A stretch of DNA of 64,000 nt from an uncultured Muribaculaceae bacterium (lineage in GTDB: Bacteria; Bacteroidota; Bacteroidia; Bacteroidales; Muribaculaceae). How positions within the stretch are numbered: position 1 is the first letter of the stretch; every line of letters starts with the position of its first letter. Both the position numbers and the translations under genes were made by a program. A model generated the notes under the pieces. The model did not search any database. It was not told the origin of the DNA and was given only the letters and a program-made list of their open reading frames with translations. Shown here in pieces: positions 18,901 through 27,745 of this stretch. The stretch lies in NCBI GenBank assembly GCA_944321705.1, contig CALUMG010000005.1:124001-188000 (forward strand), written 5' to 3'.

Positions 18901-19243
18901 CTATCCGGGAGCAGGTGGCAATGGCGGAACAGTTCAAGGTGTTGCTGACGGTTTGTATAACTTCTATCCGCAAACCAAGTACTTGATCGACCGCTCTTAT
19001 TTGCGCTTCAAGAACTTGACAGTGGGTTATACTATTCCTAATAACTTGACCCGCAAGTGGTTCATCGAAAAGTTGCGTGTCTACATCGCAGCCGAAAACT
19101 TGTGCGAGCTCATCAACAACAGCTATGCACCGGTTGACCCTGAAATCGACACGGGCGAAAACAGCAGCGTAAGCAACGGTACATGGGGTCGCGTAGCTCC
19201 TATGCAACGCTCAATTTCGTTTGGTTTACAACTTACCTTATAA
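15902..19243 (+). CDS. SusC/RagA family TonB-linked outer-membrane protein
   Basis: The 1113-residue glycan or peptide importer of the outer membrane has an export signal in the basic N-terminus (residues 1-45), a carboxypeptidase-like domain (VGGVVVDENGHPIVGASVIE; DIDGRFTLKI; LSVSYVGFKSQ), the TonB box region LDEVVVVGYGTQKKVNMTGA, a plug (SLTIRGVGTLSN, LIILDGVPIDDMSMINPADI, SVLKDAASTSIYGTQAAFGV) and a long barrel ending SISFGLQLTL. It pairs with the SusD protein encoded 29 bases downstream. No glycoside hydrolase, anti-sigma factor or hybrid sensor is adjacent, so the substrate is unknown. Codons are richer in G/C than in the flanking small genes. Confidence 0.97.
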   Translation: MKKDHTEGGFRKRRVLMLAAAGALMCSGTMVAAPASTAASMAMPQAEASALRTVGGVVVDENGHPIVGASVIEKGATNGVATDIDGRFTLKIRSGELSVSYVGFKSQDVTASGTNMRIVLEENAEVLDEVVVVGYGTQKKVNMTGAVSTVDVEKTLDARPQMDVAKALQGAVPGLTVLNTQGGIDDQPSLTIRGVGTLSNGEKSAPLIILDGVPIDDMSMINPADIASVSVLKDAASTSIYGTQAAFGVILITTKTGTKEDKFTINYNNNFAWSTPTMLADYSDVPSQLRALIDVNNRAGLPSELFGMYLDTMLPYAEAWQEQNGHKKTGYRDMRPFQSWDDVGDYYMDPNTGVGMYYADWDVRDIMYKNWSPSQSHNVNVQGTSNRTTYYLSFGYDRKDGALNFNTDQVKRYNANANISSNITDWLQIGTRISYSNRKYTSPQVNRGSIYQYLWRWGSFFEPLGTINGVDLRNSIGYLKQAGEREKTTNNTRLTGFLKITPFKGLTVNADFTYKIKDLFLDQVSLPYTSYNSWGGSIFAPETISSSSYLQQQSEHTTGYALNVYANYEFTVGKKHNFNVMLGGNAEGEEYTWHRSRREGLLNPDQPEFNLATGTQTVEGRHVHSATAGYFGRINYNFNDIWLLELNGRYDGSSSFPASDRWAFFASGSVGYRFSQEKYFDKLRDVINNGKLRASFGEIGNEAVGENMFISTISTLDDVYWLGSDGTLMMMYGTPSLVSSSLTWERIRTLDLGIDLSFFSNELNLTFDWYQRKTLDMLAPGVTLPGVLGADAPYTNSGAMRTRGWELSASWSHRFGEFDVYVNGNVGDYKTVVTEWNNPTGKIDEYFSGKTYGDIYGFVTDRYFTKDDFTYDAEGNRTGYAPGIANQDGLQTQNFVYGPGDIKFVDLDNSGTIDGGKGTKDNMGDLKVIGNSTPRFQYGFRLGGAWRGIDIDMYFQGVGKWQQWSTGAFVIPFSRGADGIYEHQMDIWSETNTDAFYPRLYPGAGGNGGTVQGVADGLYNFYPQTKYLIDRSYLRFKNLTVGYTIPNNLTRKWFIEKLRVYIAAENLCELINNSYAPVDPEIDTGENSSVSNGTWGRVAPMQRSISFGLQLTL

Positions 19244-19272
19244 AATATACAATCAAATCAAGAAATCATATT

Positions 19273-21048
19273 ATGAAAAAGAATATATATTTGCTTGGTG
19301 TGATGATGCTCGGCGGGGTAATGTTTTCGAGCTGTAACGACATGCTTGACAAGGAACCGCTTGACAGTTTCACCAACAGCCCCACATTTTGGAACAATCC
19401 TTCTTCGGTAGAGGGGTATGCGGCCGAGTTCTACAACTTGTTTACCGGCTACGGTAACGGTGGAGGATCGGGATGGTTCTACTTCAATTCGCTTTCTGAC
19501 GACCAAGCCGGAGCAGGCTTCAAAAACTGGAAGTATGTGAACGTGCCGTCGGAGGACGCTAACTGGAACAGCACATACGACGAGATACGCCATGCCAACG
19601 AGATGATTAACAGCTTGAACACCATGGCTTCTGAGATGGAAACCGAGACCAAGAACCACTGGCTGGGCGTTGCACGTCTGATAAGAGGCTGGCAGCATTT
19701 CGACCTTGTGCGCAAGTATGGCGACTGCCTGTTGGCCGACCACGTGGTCACCACCGACGACCCGCTGTTGTATTCAGCACGCACCGACCGTGATGAGGTT
19801 ATGGACTTTGTGCTTGAGGACTTGCAGTTTGCCTGCAACAACATCAATGAAACCGGCACTCAGACCACTTGGTCGCGCGACATGGCTCGTGCCTTGACTG
19901 CCGACATCTGCTTGTGGGAAGGTACTTTCCGCAAATACCGCACTGCCGAAGAGAATGGCAAGGGTCCCGACGAGGCTGGTGCCAAGAGGTTTCTCGAATA
20001 TTGCGTTGAAGTGTGCGAGCCGTTGATTGAAAAGTATCCTACTACCGATAACTATCAAGCAATATACAACTCGATTTCGCTTTCGGGCAACGGTGAAGTG
20101 ATATTCTACAAGGAATATAAGCAAGATGTGCTTGAGCACTCGACAATCGACTACACTTGCTCGTCTACGCAACAAGATGGTATGACCAAGGACGCATTTG
20201 ACTCCTACTTGTTCCTTGACGGACAACTCAAGGCAAATACGACCATGGACACATCGGACGACATGGCAGTAGTGGCTAAATCGGACAATGACGATGTTAA
20301 TCACTTGAACATAAAGACTATGCTCGGAAAGCGCGACAAGCGTCTTGCACAGACCATCGACAGCGTGTTGTGCTACACAGGCTCTGGATGGCCGCGCTTA
20401 TCGGGTGGTATGGCCATGACTTCTTCTACGGGTTACAGCATATGCAAATATGACAATGTGACCATCAACGCGGCTTATCGTCAAAACACATACAGCAACT
20501 TCACGAGCTGCCCGCTCTTCTGGGGTGCAGTTGTGAGATTGAACTATGCCGAGGCCAAGTGTGAGCTGGGAACAATCACCCAAGATGACCTTAACCGCAC
20601 AGTCAACGAGTTGAAGCAACGTGCAGGCCTGCCGGAGATAACGCTTGGCGTGAACCTCAATGACCCGAAGATGGCTCTTGCCGGAGTAACTGATCCATTG
20701 TTGTGGGAAATACGTCGCGAACGCCGTTGCGAGCTTATGTTTGACAACGACTTCCGTTATTGGGACTTGATTCGCTGGCACATGCTCGACAAGCTTGATA
20801 CCACCGATCCTAAGAACTTGGATACTACACTCGGAGCAGATGTATCGGCTGCTATTTCGGTTGAAGGTGCAGCTTACGACGGCGCGGTTAAGCCCGATGC
20901 CGAGGGTAGCGGACAATACATAGATGCCTTCAACGTTAGTGGAACAGACTACGACCGCGTGTTTGAACCGAAACACTATCTATATCCGATACCAAGCGGT
21001 GAAATAACGCTTAACGAGCATTTGGGACAAAACCTTGGTTGGAAATAA
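19273..21048 (+). CDS. SusD/RagB family nutrient-binding outer-membrane lipoprotein
   Basis: The 591-residue lipoprotein caps the SusC barrel and binds the substrate at the cell surface. The signal peptide is MKKNIYLLGVMMLGGVMFSS with lipid-modified Cys21, followed by NDMLDKEPLDSFTNSPTFWN, the usual SusD start. Family motifs follow: the helical EIRHANEMINSLNTM region, WLGVARLIRGWQHFDLVRKY, and RRERRCELMFDNDFRYWDLI near the C-terminus. The ATG at 19273 fits the lipoprotein signal, and the upstream extension of the frame overlaps susC. It is the second gene of a two-gene operon closed by the terminator at 21087-21132. Confidence 0.96.
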   Translation: MKKNIYLLGVMMLGGVMFSSCNDMLDKEPLDSFTNSPTFWNNPSSVEGYAAEFYNLFTGYGNGGGSGWFYFNSLSDDQAGAGFKNWKYVNVPSEDANWNSTYDEIRHANEMINSLNTMASEMETETKNHWLGVARLIRGWQHFDLVRKYGDCLLADHVVTTDDPLLYSARTDRDEVMDFVLEDLQFACNNINETGTQTTWSRDMARALTADICLWEGTFRKYRTAEENGKGPDEAGAKRFLEYCVEVCEPLIEKYPTTDNYQAIYNSISLSGNGEVIFYKEYKQDVLEHSTIDYTCSSTQQDGMTKDAFDSYLFLDGQLKANTTMDTSDDMAVVAKSDNDDVNHLNIKTMLGKRDKRLAQTIDSVLCYTGSGWPRLSGGMAMTSSTGYSICKYDNVTINAAYRQNTYSNFTSCPLFWGAVVRLNYAEAKCELGTITQDDLNRTVNELKQRAGLPEITLGVNLNDPKMALAGVTDPLLWEIRRERRCELMFDNDFRYWDLIRWHMLDKLDTTDPKNLDTTLGADVSAAISVEGAAYDGAVKPDAEGSGQYIDAFNVSGTDYDRVFEPKHYLYPIPSGEITLNEHLGQNLGWK

Positions 21049-21421
21049 ACACCGGTTTCGTCTTAATTGACACAAAATAACATGATTTCCCGGGGACGGC
21101 TGGCAAGGTTCCGTCAGTCCCCGGGAATTTTTGCCTGTTTCTTCCTGTCGCCGTCAGATAGCAAAATGCTTTCGCCTTCCTGCGTACATGAGCCGTCGTG
21201 ACATGTGCCGGGTGCTGTCATCTTTGAAATTTGCAGAAGGTTTTATAGTCCACAAAACATGCAATGACGAAAAAAGGAATCTGGAGGGTTGAATATCTAT
21301 CCATATCGTTGAGATTTGCATTGTTTGATGATTAATTGGCACATGGGCTGGCAAAGTCGTCAAATTTTAGTAACTTTACGGCGCTTTTGCCGAAAGTGTT
21401 GCCGATGCATGTCGAAAGACT
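21049..21421. other. Intergenic region: susD terminator, then nothing recognised
   Basis: After the terminator at 21087-21132 no protein-like frame or RNA was recognised. TAACTTTA at 21371-21378 is a possible -7 box for the next gene. Confidence 0.45.
21087..21132 (+). terminator. Terminator of the susC/susD operon
   Basis: TTCCCGGGGAC (21087-21097) pairs with GTCCCCGGGAA (21117-21127), followed by T5. It is a strong 11-bp G/C-rich stem. Confidence 0.85.
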
Positions 21422-23560
21422 GTGGCTGCACGGGCTGTAAACACCTTGATTGTGAGACTGGAGAATACTACATATCTGATTGTGGCTGTGCTGGTGGGCG
21501 CGTTGATGTATTCATGTGCAACCATCGGTCGTCCGGGCGGTGGACCTTTGGACAAAGATCCACCTATTTTCGTGGGTAGTTCTCCGCGTCAAAATGCGTT
21601 GAAATTCAGTGGAAACAGGGTCGTGCTGAATTTCGATGAAATAGTTGTCCTGAAAGATCAGTCGGAAAAAGTCGTGATTTCTCCTCTTCAAAAGGAGATG
21701 CCTACGATAAGGGCACAAGGGCGCAGCGTCACGATTGAATTCAAGGACACGCTGCTTCCCAATACTACCTATTCGATTGATTTCGCAAATTCAATTCAAG
21801 ATAATAATGAAAATAATCCGCTTGAAGATTTTGCATTTGCATTCTCGACAGGTGATTCCATAGACTCGTTGCAGGTGTCGGGCATTGTGTTGAGTGCACG
21901 CGACCTTGAACCGATGCAAGGTGTTATCGTCGGCATTCATTCAAATCTCGATGATTCGGCGTTTACGAAATTGCAATTTGACCGCATAGCAAGGACAAAT
22001 GACCGCGGGCAGTTCACCATACGGAATTTGAAGGCAGGCAAGTACAGGATTTATGCCTTGAATGACATGGATCGTGATTATAAATTTGTCCGTACCGAAG
22101 ACATGGCGTTCCTGCTTGACACGATAATTCCGGGTGCTTATCAAGAAGCCACGATGGACACGCTTTTCACCAAAACCTATGCTGTAGACACCGTCGTTCC
22201 AGGAATGCACACGGTTTTCACGCCTAATGATATTCTTTTGAGCATGTCGAACGAAGGATATGCCTCACAATACTTGCATACTTATGAGCGTGTGGAATTT
22301 AATCGCATATATGTAAAATTTGCGACTAAAAGCGACACGTTGCCGACATTGCGTCTTTTGAATCCGGCACGCGAGGGTGATGACTGGTATCGCCTTGAAC
22401 ATTCGGAGTTCAATGATTCGCTTGTATATTGGATTACCGACACTTCCCTTATTAGTAGGGACTCGATTCAAGCCGAGTTGCATTATTTGCGCACTGACAC
22501 GACCGACCGCTTGAGTTATGCCACCGATACATTGTTTTTCAATGTAAAAAGCATGTTCAAGCGTCAATATGAGAAAGCGCAAGAGGAAAAAGCCAAGCAA
22601 ACCGAAGAACTGCGTGAGGAGTATGAACGCAATTTGGAAGAATTCCGCAAACGAGCCGAGGATAGGAAAAATGAAAAAGACACGATAAAAGCCGAGATGG
22701 AAGCTCGAAGCGACAGCATGGAGCTTGCACGCATAGTGCGGGCTTGGCGTAAGGATTCCATTTCCAAAGTGCCTGTGTTTGATTTCAAGTTGTTATCCAC
22801 GGCAAGTGTGGATGTCGATGCTCCGTTGCAATTCACGGTGGTAGAGCCTATCGATTCAATATCTATGGCAGGATTCCATCTTTCATATAAGGAGGATACA
22901 ATCTGGACCGATGTGCCGGTGCCGGAACTTGTTCAAGACAAGCCTTTTGACATAAAGACATGGAACATGCCTGTGAAATGGGAACCGGGCGGGACATATA
23001 AGATACGGGTTGATTCAATGTCGGTATACGGCATTTACGGATTACCTAACAACACACTTGAGCAGGAATTCTCGGTGAAGGCGCTTGAGGAGTATTCCAA
23101 TTTGTTCTTGAACGTGATGCCGGCCGATTCAAGTGCGATGTTTGTTGAATTGCTCTCTTCGAGTGATGCCGTAATGCGTACTGCGCCTGTCGTTGACGGA
23201 TATGCCGAGTTTTTGAATGTGACTCCGGGCGACTACTATGCACGAGTCGTGATTGACGCTAACGGTAACGGTGAATGGGATCCCGGAAATTATGCGTTGC
23301 GCATACAGCCAGAAGAGGTCTACTATTATCCTAAAAAATTGACTTTGAAGAAGAACTGGGATATAGAGCAGTCGTGGAACATTTATGAACTTCCTGTCGA
23401 CTTGCAGAAACCTGTGGAGATAAAGAAGAACCGTCCGGAAAAGAAAAAATGGGAAGAAACGGAAAAGAAGGAGGGAACCGACGAAGAGGAGGATGAATTT
23501 GCCGACCCGCTTCCTATATATACCGGCAACAAATACACTGATTACAGGCAGAACATGTAA
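21422..23560 (+). CDS. Ig-like domain lipoprotein (Big_5 type)
   Basis: The 712-residue protein has a hydrophobic N-terminus (TTYLIVAVLVGALMYSC) whose Cys fits a lipobox. Next comes an Ig-like domain typical of Bacteroidetes: PPIFVGSSPRQNALKFSGNR, VVLNFDEIVVLKD, then LPNTTYSIDFANSIQDNNEN. Further beta domains follow (TNDRGQFTIRNLKAGKYRIY), then a charged coiled coil around residues 380-440, and an acidic Lys/Glu-rich C-terminus. It is predicted to sit in the envelope, with unknown role. The start is uncertain: GTG at 21422 or GTG at 21452, since no ATG precedes the signal. The FKBP gene follows 35 bases later. Confidence 0.8.
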   Translation: MAARAVNTLIVRLENTTYLIVAVLVGALMYSCATIGRPGGGPLDKDPPIFVGSSPRQNALKFSGNRVVLNFDEIVVLKDQSEKVVISPLQKEMPTIRAQGRSVTIEFKDTLLPNTTYSIDFANSIQDNNENNPLEDFAFAFSTGDSIDSLQVSGIVLSARDLEPMQGVIVGIHSNLDDSAFTKLQFDRIARTNDRGQFTIRNLKAGKYRIYALNDMDRDYKFVRTEDMAFLLDTIIPGAYQEATMDTLFTKTYAVDTVVPGMHTVFTPNDILLSMSNEGYASQYLHTYERVEFNRIYVKFATKSDTLPTLRLLNPAREGDDWYRLEHSEFNDSLVYWITDTSLISRDSIQAELHYLRTDTTDRLSYATDTLFFNVKSMFKRQYEKAQEEKAKQTEELREEYERNLEEFRKRAEDRKNEKDTIKAEMEARSDSMELARIVRAWRKDSISKVPVFDFKLLSTASVDVDAPLQFTVVEPIDSISMAGFHLSYKEDTIWTDVPVPELVQDKPFDIKTWNMPVKWEPGGTYKIRVDSMSVYGIYGLPNNTLEQEFSVKALEEYSNLFLNVMPADSSAMFVELLSSSDAVMRTAPVVDGYAEFLNVTPGDYYARVVIDANGNGEWDPGNYALRIQPEEVYYYPKKLTLKKNWDIEQSWNIYELPVDLQKPVEIKKNRPEKKKWEETEKKEGTDEEEDEFADPLPIYTGNKYTDYRQNM

Positions 23561-23595
23561 ATGGTGAAAAATGAATTAAATTGAAATAAATATTT

Positions 23596-24180
23596 ATGGA
23601 GAGCATTAAAACTGGAAAATATATTGAATTGGCTTATAAGATTTATTCTATAGGCAAAGACAATGAAAAGGTATTGGAATATGAATTTACCAAGGATAGA
23701 CCCGACCGTTTTGTTTTTGGTGTCGAACCCGGCATCCTTGCGGAATTCTCTAAAAACATACAAGGCCTTTCGGCCGGTGACACGTTTGATTTCACATTGT
23801 CGCCCGAAAAAGCATTTGGATTGCGCGATGAGAATCTTGTCATCGAGCTTGACAAGAATATATTCCTTGATAAGGAAGGCAAGTTCAACGACGATGTCGT
23901 TTATGTTGGCAATGTGCTTTCGATGATGACTTCCGATGGGTATCCTGCGCAAGGTGTCGTGAAGGCGATAAGCGACGACAAGGTAACAATGGATTTTAAC
24001 CACAGGCTTGCCGGAGCAAATGTCGAATATGAAGGAAGTGTGGAACTCGTCAGGGATGCTACTGCCGACGATCTACCACAGCAACATGGTTGCGGATGTG
24101 GATGTGACAGTTGTGGAGACGGTGGCTGCGGCCACGACCATGAGCACGAGGGGTGTGGTGGCTGTGGTGGCTGCCATTAA
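23596..24180 (+). CDS. FKBP-type peptidyl-prolyl isomerase, SlyD-like, with Cys/His-rich tail
   Basis: The 194-residue cytoplasmic prolyl isomerase and chaperone has an FKBP core (residues 8-75, with LSAGDTFDFTLSPEKAFGLR) interrupted by the insert-in-flap domain of SlyD (YVGNVLSMMTSDGYPAQGVV, KVTMDFNHRLAGANVEYEGS). From about residue 160 the tail is packed with Cys, His and Gly (HGCGCGCDSCGDGGCG, then HDHEHEGCGGCGGCH), as in SlyD proteins that bind nickel or zinc. A metal chaperone or storage role is plausible but not shown. The ATG at 23596 gives the family start. A terminator follows at 24235-24285. Confidence 0.92.
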   Translation: MESIKTGKYIELAYKIYSIGKDNEKVLEYEFTKDRPDRFVFGVEPGILAEFSKNIQGLSAGDTFDFTLSPEKAFGLRDENLVIELDKNIFLDKEGKFNDDVVYVGNVLSMMTSDGYPAQGVVKAISDDKVTMDFNHRLAGANVEYEGSVELVRDATADDLPQQHGCGCGCDSCGDGGCGHDHEHEGCGGCGGCH

Positions 24181-24592
24181 AATGCTCCCGTCCTGTTAAT
24201 TTTGCTTTTAGCCAATAACATTAATGATACGGCCGAGGCGACCGGTGGCATGCGTTGCAGCATTGCCGGTCGCTTCGTTATTTTTATCACCACGCAGAGA
24301 GCTTTTCCGTTGGTGTATTCGAAGCCGGCAGAGAAGGGTGCTATCATTTATATTATTTTTACACGAATTGCTTGCATATTTTACACATTTTGATGAGATT
24401 TGTATTGTAAGTAGTGCTTACGATGTCTCAAATTTGGTGCTTTAGGTGCATTCGTCGAGCTTTTTTCGAGTCTTTTTATTAATGAGATGTGAAACTTTTA
24501 CATGTACTTATCGGCTTAATTTGATTCGGTAGAGAGGGTTTAATACGATTTAAGAAAACTACATAAGTTCAAATCATTTCAAAAACGCTAAA
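24181..24592. other. Intergenic region: terminator, then no gene seen
   Basis: It holds the terminator at 24235-24285. The remaining 300 bases are A/T-rich upstream sequence of the next lipoprotein, with no convincing promoter match. Confidence 0.45.
24235..24285 (+). terminator. Terminator after the FKBP gene
   Basis: GAGGCGACCGG (24235-24245) pairs with CCGGTCGCTTC (24266-24276) with one G-U pair, and is followed by GTTATTTTTA. Confidence 0.75.
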
Positions 24593-25534
24593 ATGAGATC
24601 AAAAAAGTTTGTTTTTTCTATGCTCCTCATTGTATTAGGGGGCATGGTAGGCTTCACATCCTGCGAAGAGTCTGACGGGGGGGATTTAAGCATCGGATTT
24701 GCTCCGAGTAACCCTGTGAATAAGGAATTTCGTCTTTACGCTACATCGGGTTCGGGGAGATGGTCGGTTAAGATGTTGCCGGGGGTGTCAAATGGAGAGG
24801 GACTGGTGCTGGTTAACTCCACCATTTATTTAGTTGAAGAACCTAAAGTGTGGTACAGCAAAACCGGGCCATCTACGGCCAACCTCTCGTGCATGTTCAA
24901 CGCCATGCACGCACAAACAACGGGTCTTTACGGGACGTTCTTCCACTACGATGTGCAGTTGGTCTTCACCACCCCCCATCAAGGTTTTTACAGTGGCACT
25001 TGTTCTTCTGGTGGCATCGGCGAGTTAAAAGAAGAGTTCATTCACGGTCAGTTTGCCTATGATACGGAGGATGACCCGAATCCGTCGACAGGCACGGATA
25101 ATCCCGATAGCGGAAACGAAGGAGGAGGCGACATCGTCTATGATGACCGGGACATCACCGGCTACTGGGCTGTGCGGAAAAGCGAATGGAAAGCATGGGG
25201 AGAAAGCTACCAAACCAATTACCCGGACAATACCTCCATACATCACTATGGTTCGAACGGCATTGAGGAACAATATACCCAACGGCAAGATGGCACATGG
25301 GATTATATTGTTTACGACTATTCATACGACCCGGATAAAAATGTGTTAGTTGAACGCATGAGTGGATTTGATTCTACAAGTGAATATGATGTTATCATCG
25401 ACGGGGCTACTATGACGCAAGAATGTGACAAGGATTTGGGACTGGGATTAACCCACTGGTCAAAAGTGACGTTTGAACGCATCAGTGAGGCGGAATTTGA
25501 ACAAGCTATTGACGGAGCTAAGGTAAACTATTAG
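24593..25534 (+). CDS. Hypothetical lipoprotein
   Basis: The 313-residue product is not recognised. It has a lipoprotein signal (MRSKKFVFSMLLIVLGGMVG, then FTSC with lipid-modified Cys24) followed by an acidic Ser/Asp/Gly linker, a first domain rich in aromatics (to about residue 150), a second linker PSTGTDNPDSGNEGGGD, and a C-terminal domain starting RDITGYWAVRKSEWKAWGES. The GYW-x-VRKSEWK form recalls lipocalin-like domains of Bacteroidetes lipoproteins (inference). A run of seven G (24677-24683) sits just after the lipidation site. The gene stands alone. Confidence 0.72.
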   Translation: MRSKKFVFSMLLIVLGGMVGFTSCEESDGGDLSIGFAPSNPVNKEFRLYATSGSGRWSVKMLPGVSNGEGLVLVNSTIYLVEEPKVWYSKTGPSTANLSCMFNAMHAQTTGLYGTFFHYDVQLVFTTPHQGFYSGTCSSGGIGELKEEFIHGQFAYDTEDDPNPSTGTDNPDSGNEGGGDIVYDDRDITGYWAVRKSEWKAWGESYQTNYPDNTSIHHYGSNGIEEQYTQRQDGTWDYIVYDYSYDPDKNVLVERMSGFDSTSEYDVIIDGATMTQECDKDLGLGLTHWSKVTFERISEAEFEQAIDGAKVNY

Positions 25535-25879
25535 TAGAAAAGGCGGAATAATTCTTAAATTTTTTACTATTCACCATCTCGTTGGCGGAGTTAATTCTGC
25601 CAACGAGGTATGTATGGAAGGGATAATTTTTCCGTGTGGTGATAAATTGGCGGTTGGCATGGTAAGTTGAATTGTATCATGCAAGATACAAATCTCAATT
25701 GTGTCCAGTCAATTCTTTCATTACGCTGGCTGCAATTCCTATGAATATTATTATGGCGAAAATCATAGTGATTACTTAAATTTAAAGTTTAGATAATTAA
25801 ACCTTGATTCAACTCACAAGGTGTGGGCATATAATTGGTCATATTGTCGATTCCAAAGAAAAAGGAGAGAAACCAGAGC
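25535..25879. other. Intergenic region with two inverted repeats
   Basis: CTCGTTGGC (25578-25586) with GCCAACGAG (25599-25607) and TTGTATC (25672-25678) with GATACAA (25685-25691) form hairpins without clean T runs. They may end the convergent transcripts on either side. No gene seen. Confidence 0.4.
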
Positions 25880-26152
25880 TTAAGTAAATGGCAGCACATA
25901 TTGTTTCCCGTCAAGTGCAGGTTTGTGGCCTGTTTGCGGTCTGGACGAGAGCGGAATGTTTATGCGCCAGCCTTGGCTGTAATTGCGGATGCTGAGCATG
26001 GCTATTCCAAACCACTTCCCTGATTTGCCGAATATGTTTTTTATGATGTCGGCCATGCAAGAAAAATTGTTGCCGCTTATGTCGGCAATGTCTGTTCCAT
26101 TGTGCGTGAGCGTGGCAAATATCTTGTCGTCGCGTGAAATTTTTTTCTCCAT
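25880..26152 (-). CDS. Small hypothetical protein
   Basis: A product of about 90 residues begins MEKKISRDDKIFATLTHNGT. It has regular secondary-structure patterning (IFATLTHNGTDIADISG, then FSCMADIIKNIFGKSGKWFG) and a polar C-terminus. It is not recognised. It is kept as a real gene because a minus-strand TAATTTTG (26187-26180) lies just upstream and AAAGGA sits 11 bases before the chosen ATG. An alternative ATG at 26161 is also in frame. No neighbour gives context. Confidence 0.45.
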   Translation of the reverse strand: MEKKISRDDKIFATLTHNGTDIADISGNNFSCMADIIKNIFGKSGKWFGIAMLSIRNYSQGWRINIPLSSRPQTGHKPALDGKQYVLPFT

Positions 26153-26179
26153 TGTGTCCATAATCCTTTTATTTTTAGG

Positions 26180-26187
26180 CAAAATTA
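26180..26187 (-). promoter_or_regulatory. -7 box of the small hypothetical gene
   Basis: TAATTTTG on the minus strand, about 28 bases before the chosen start. No TTTG was found at the -33 distance. Confidence 0.35.
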
Positions 26188-26416
26188 TGTGACACATGGG
26201 TATATTTATTGCCCGTTTGATTTAAATTACGCAAATATTGCTGTTTATTCACTTGTTATGGAATCGTCAAGTATGTCGACCGGTTGCGTTAAATAAAGTA
26301 AATGTTTGCGGCATTCTATTGTTTGGGTCACAAATAATGCCGACATTTAGCTGATGTTACCATGAAAGGAAGAATGATTTTTGAATCGTTATGTTTAATA
26401 TAAAACCAATGTGACT

Positions 26417-27124
26417 ATGAAAAAGTATTTAGCAGAAATGGTGGGCACTATGGTGCTCGTTTTGCTTGGCTGCGGCAGTGCGGTCTTTAATTTCGGTTGC
26501 GGAACGACGGCACAGGTGCTGACAGTGGCAATGGCATTCGGATTGTCGGTTGTTGCAATGGCTTATACGATAGGCGGCATATCAGGTTGCCACATCAATC
26601 CGGCAATTACTCTTGGTGTGTATTTGAGCAAGCGCATGAGTGGGAAAGATGCCGCCATGTACATGCTGTTTCAAGTGATAGGAGCATTTATCGGTTCGGC
26701 CATAATATATGGCATAGTGTCGGGTATCGATGCCGGACAAGCAGCTTACATAGCCCAAAACGGCAATTTTGCAACTACAACCGGCTCCAACATGTGTCAA
26801 CCGGGCGTGTCCTTGACTGTCGGCTTGATTGCCGAAATAGTCTTTACTGCTATATTCGTGCTTGTAGTGCTTGGCACTACCGACAGCAAGAAGGGTGCAG
26901 GTAACTTTGCCGGACTTGCGATAGGTCTGTCCTTGATTCTTATCCACATCGTGTGCATCCCGTTGACAGGCACGTCGGTCAACCCGGCACGCTCGATTGC
27001 CCCGGCCGTATTTGCTGGAGGAGAGTCCTTGTCTCAATTGTGGATATTTATCGTGGGACCGTTTGTCGGAGGAGCCTTGGCAGCCGGCATTTGGCGCATG
27101 ATAGGTGTAGAAAAGGAGGCTTGA
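26417..27124 (+). CDS. aqpZ: Aquaporin Z-type water channel
   Basis: The 235-residue MIP-family inner-membrane channel has six helices and both half-helix motifs, GCHINPAITLG (Asn61) and TGTSVNPARSIAPA (Asn189). The selectivity-filter positions read Phe41, His177, Thr186 and Arg192, the water-specific set of AqpZ, and not the glycerol-facilitator set. The ATG at 26417 follows an in-frame GTG at 26411 and gives the family N-terminus MKKYLAEMVGTMVLVLLGCG. It is monocistronic with a terminator at 27151-27186. Confidence 0.96.
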   Translation: MKKYLAEMVGTMVLVLLGCGSAVFNFGCGTTAQVLTVAMAFGLSVVAMAYTIGGISGCHINPAITLGVYLSKRMSGKDAAMYMLFQVIGAFIGSAIIYGIVSGIDAGQAAYIAQNGNFATTTGSNMCQPGVSLTVGLIAEIVFTAIFVLVVLGTTDSKKGAGNFAGLAIGLSLILIHIVCIPLTGTSVNPARSIAPAVFAGGESLSQLWIFIVGPFVGGALAAGIWRMIGVEKEA

Positions 27125-27150
27125 GTAATTTAGATCTTGATGATATGATT

Positions 27151-27186
27151 TTCCGGGATTGCGAAAGACAGTCCCGGAATTTTTTA
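27151..27186 (+). terminator. Terminator of aqpZ
   Basis: TTCCGGGA (27151-27158) pairs with TCCCGGAA (27172-27179), followed by a T run. Confidence 0.8.
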
Positions 27187-27303
27187 TGCCTTCGTGCATG
27201 GTCGCTTATAAATATGTAAAACCCTATATTTAACCAAGTTGTACCCTATGTGTCATGGGAAGTTCGGCTTGCTTAGCTCGCTTTTAACAGGTGGGTTACA
27301 ATG

Positions 27304-27337
27304 AAAAAGTAGCGGTCATTATCACATGAACCGCTAC
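27304..27337 (-). terminator. Minus-strand terminator with no assigned gene
   Basis: GTAGCGGT (27309-27316) pairs with ACCGCTAC (27330-27337). Read on the minus strand the stem is followed at once by TTTTTCAT. No confident gene on that strand ends here. Confidence 0.6.
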
Positions 27338-27418
27338 CATCTTTTGAGTCTGTGCATAAAGTTTCTCAGGGTTCTTGTTTAATTCAGTTCATAAACAACT
27401 AATTTTTTACCGAATTGA

Positions 27419-27526
27419 TTATTCGACACAAATAAAGAAGCACAGACTCTCCTTGTCAACTATACCACATTTTATCAAAGTCTTTACTCCTGATGGTTCA
27501 TGCACTGTGTAGCCTTGTTCATTGAT
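27419..27526 (-). pseudogene. Possible gene remnant, minus strand
   Basis: Thirty-six in-frame codons read protein-like (NEQGYTVHEPSGVK, then a hydrophobic KESLCFFICVE before a stop) but have no start codon and follow an in-frame stop. It lies inside the putative minus-strand transcript that ends at 27304. It may be the 3' end of a decayed small gene. The family is not recognised and confidence is low. Confidence 0.2.
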
Positions 27527-27745
27527 TTATCGTCATGCTATGCGCCCGGCTATTGGCTATGCAGGAACAGCATGACAAACAAAATGGAAATTAATGACGA
27601 GAAAGAAAACCGGACATGCGGTAGTCCCCATCATCTTGACAATGCATTTAAACTCATTAAACTCAATACTGTGCGTAACACTATTGTTATTCTACTTTAT
27701 AAACGAAACTCTCATTGGTTACGCCATGAAATCCTTTTCCAATGA

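Noticed and set aside
18116..19207. 363-codon open frame on the minus strand inside susC
   Set aside because: It mirrors the G/C-rich codons of susC, has no promoter or start context, and the plus-strand protein is a complete SusC.
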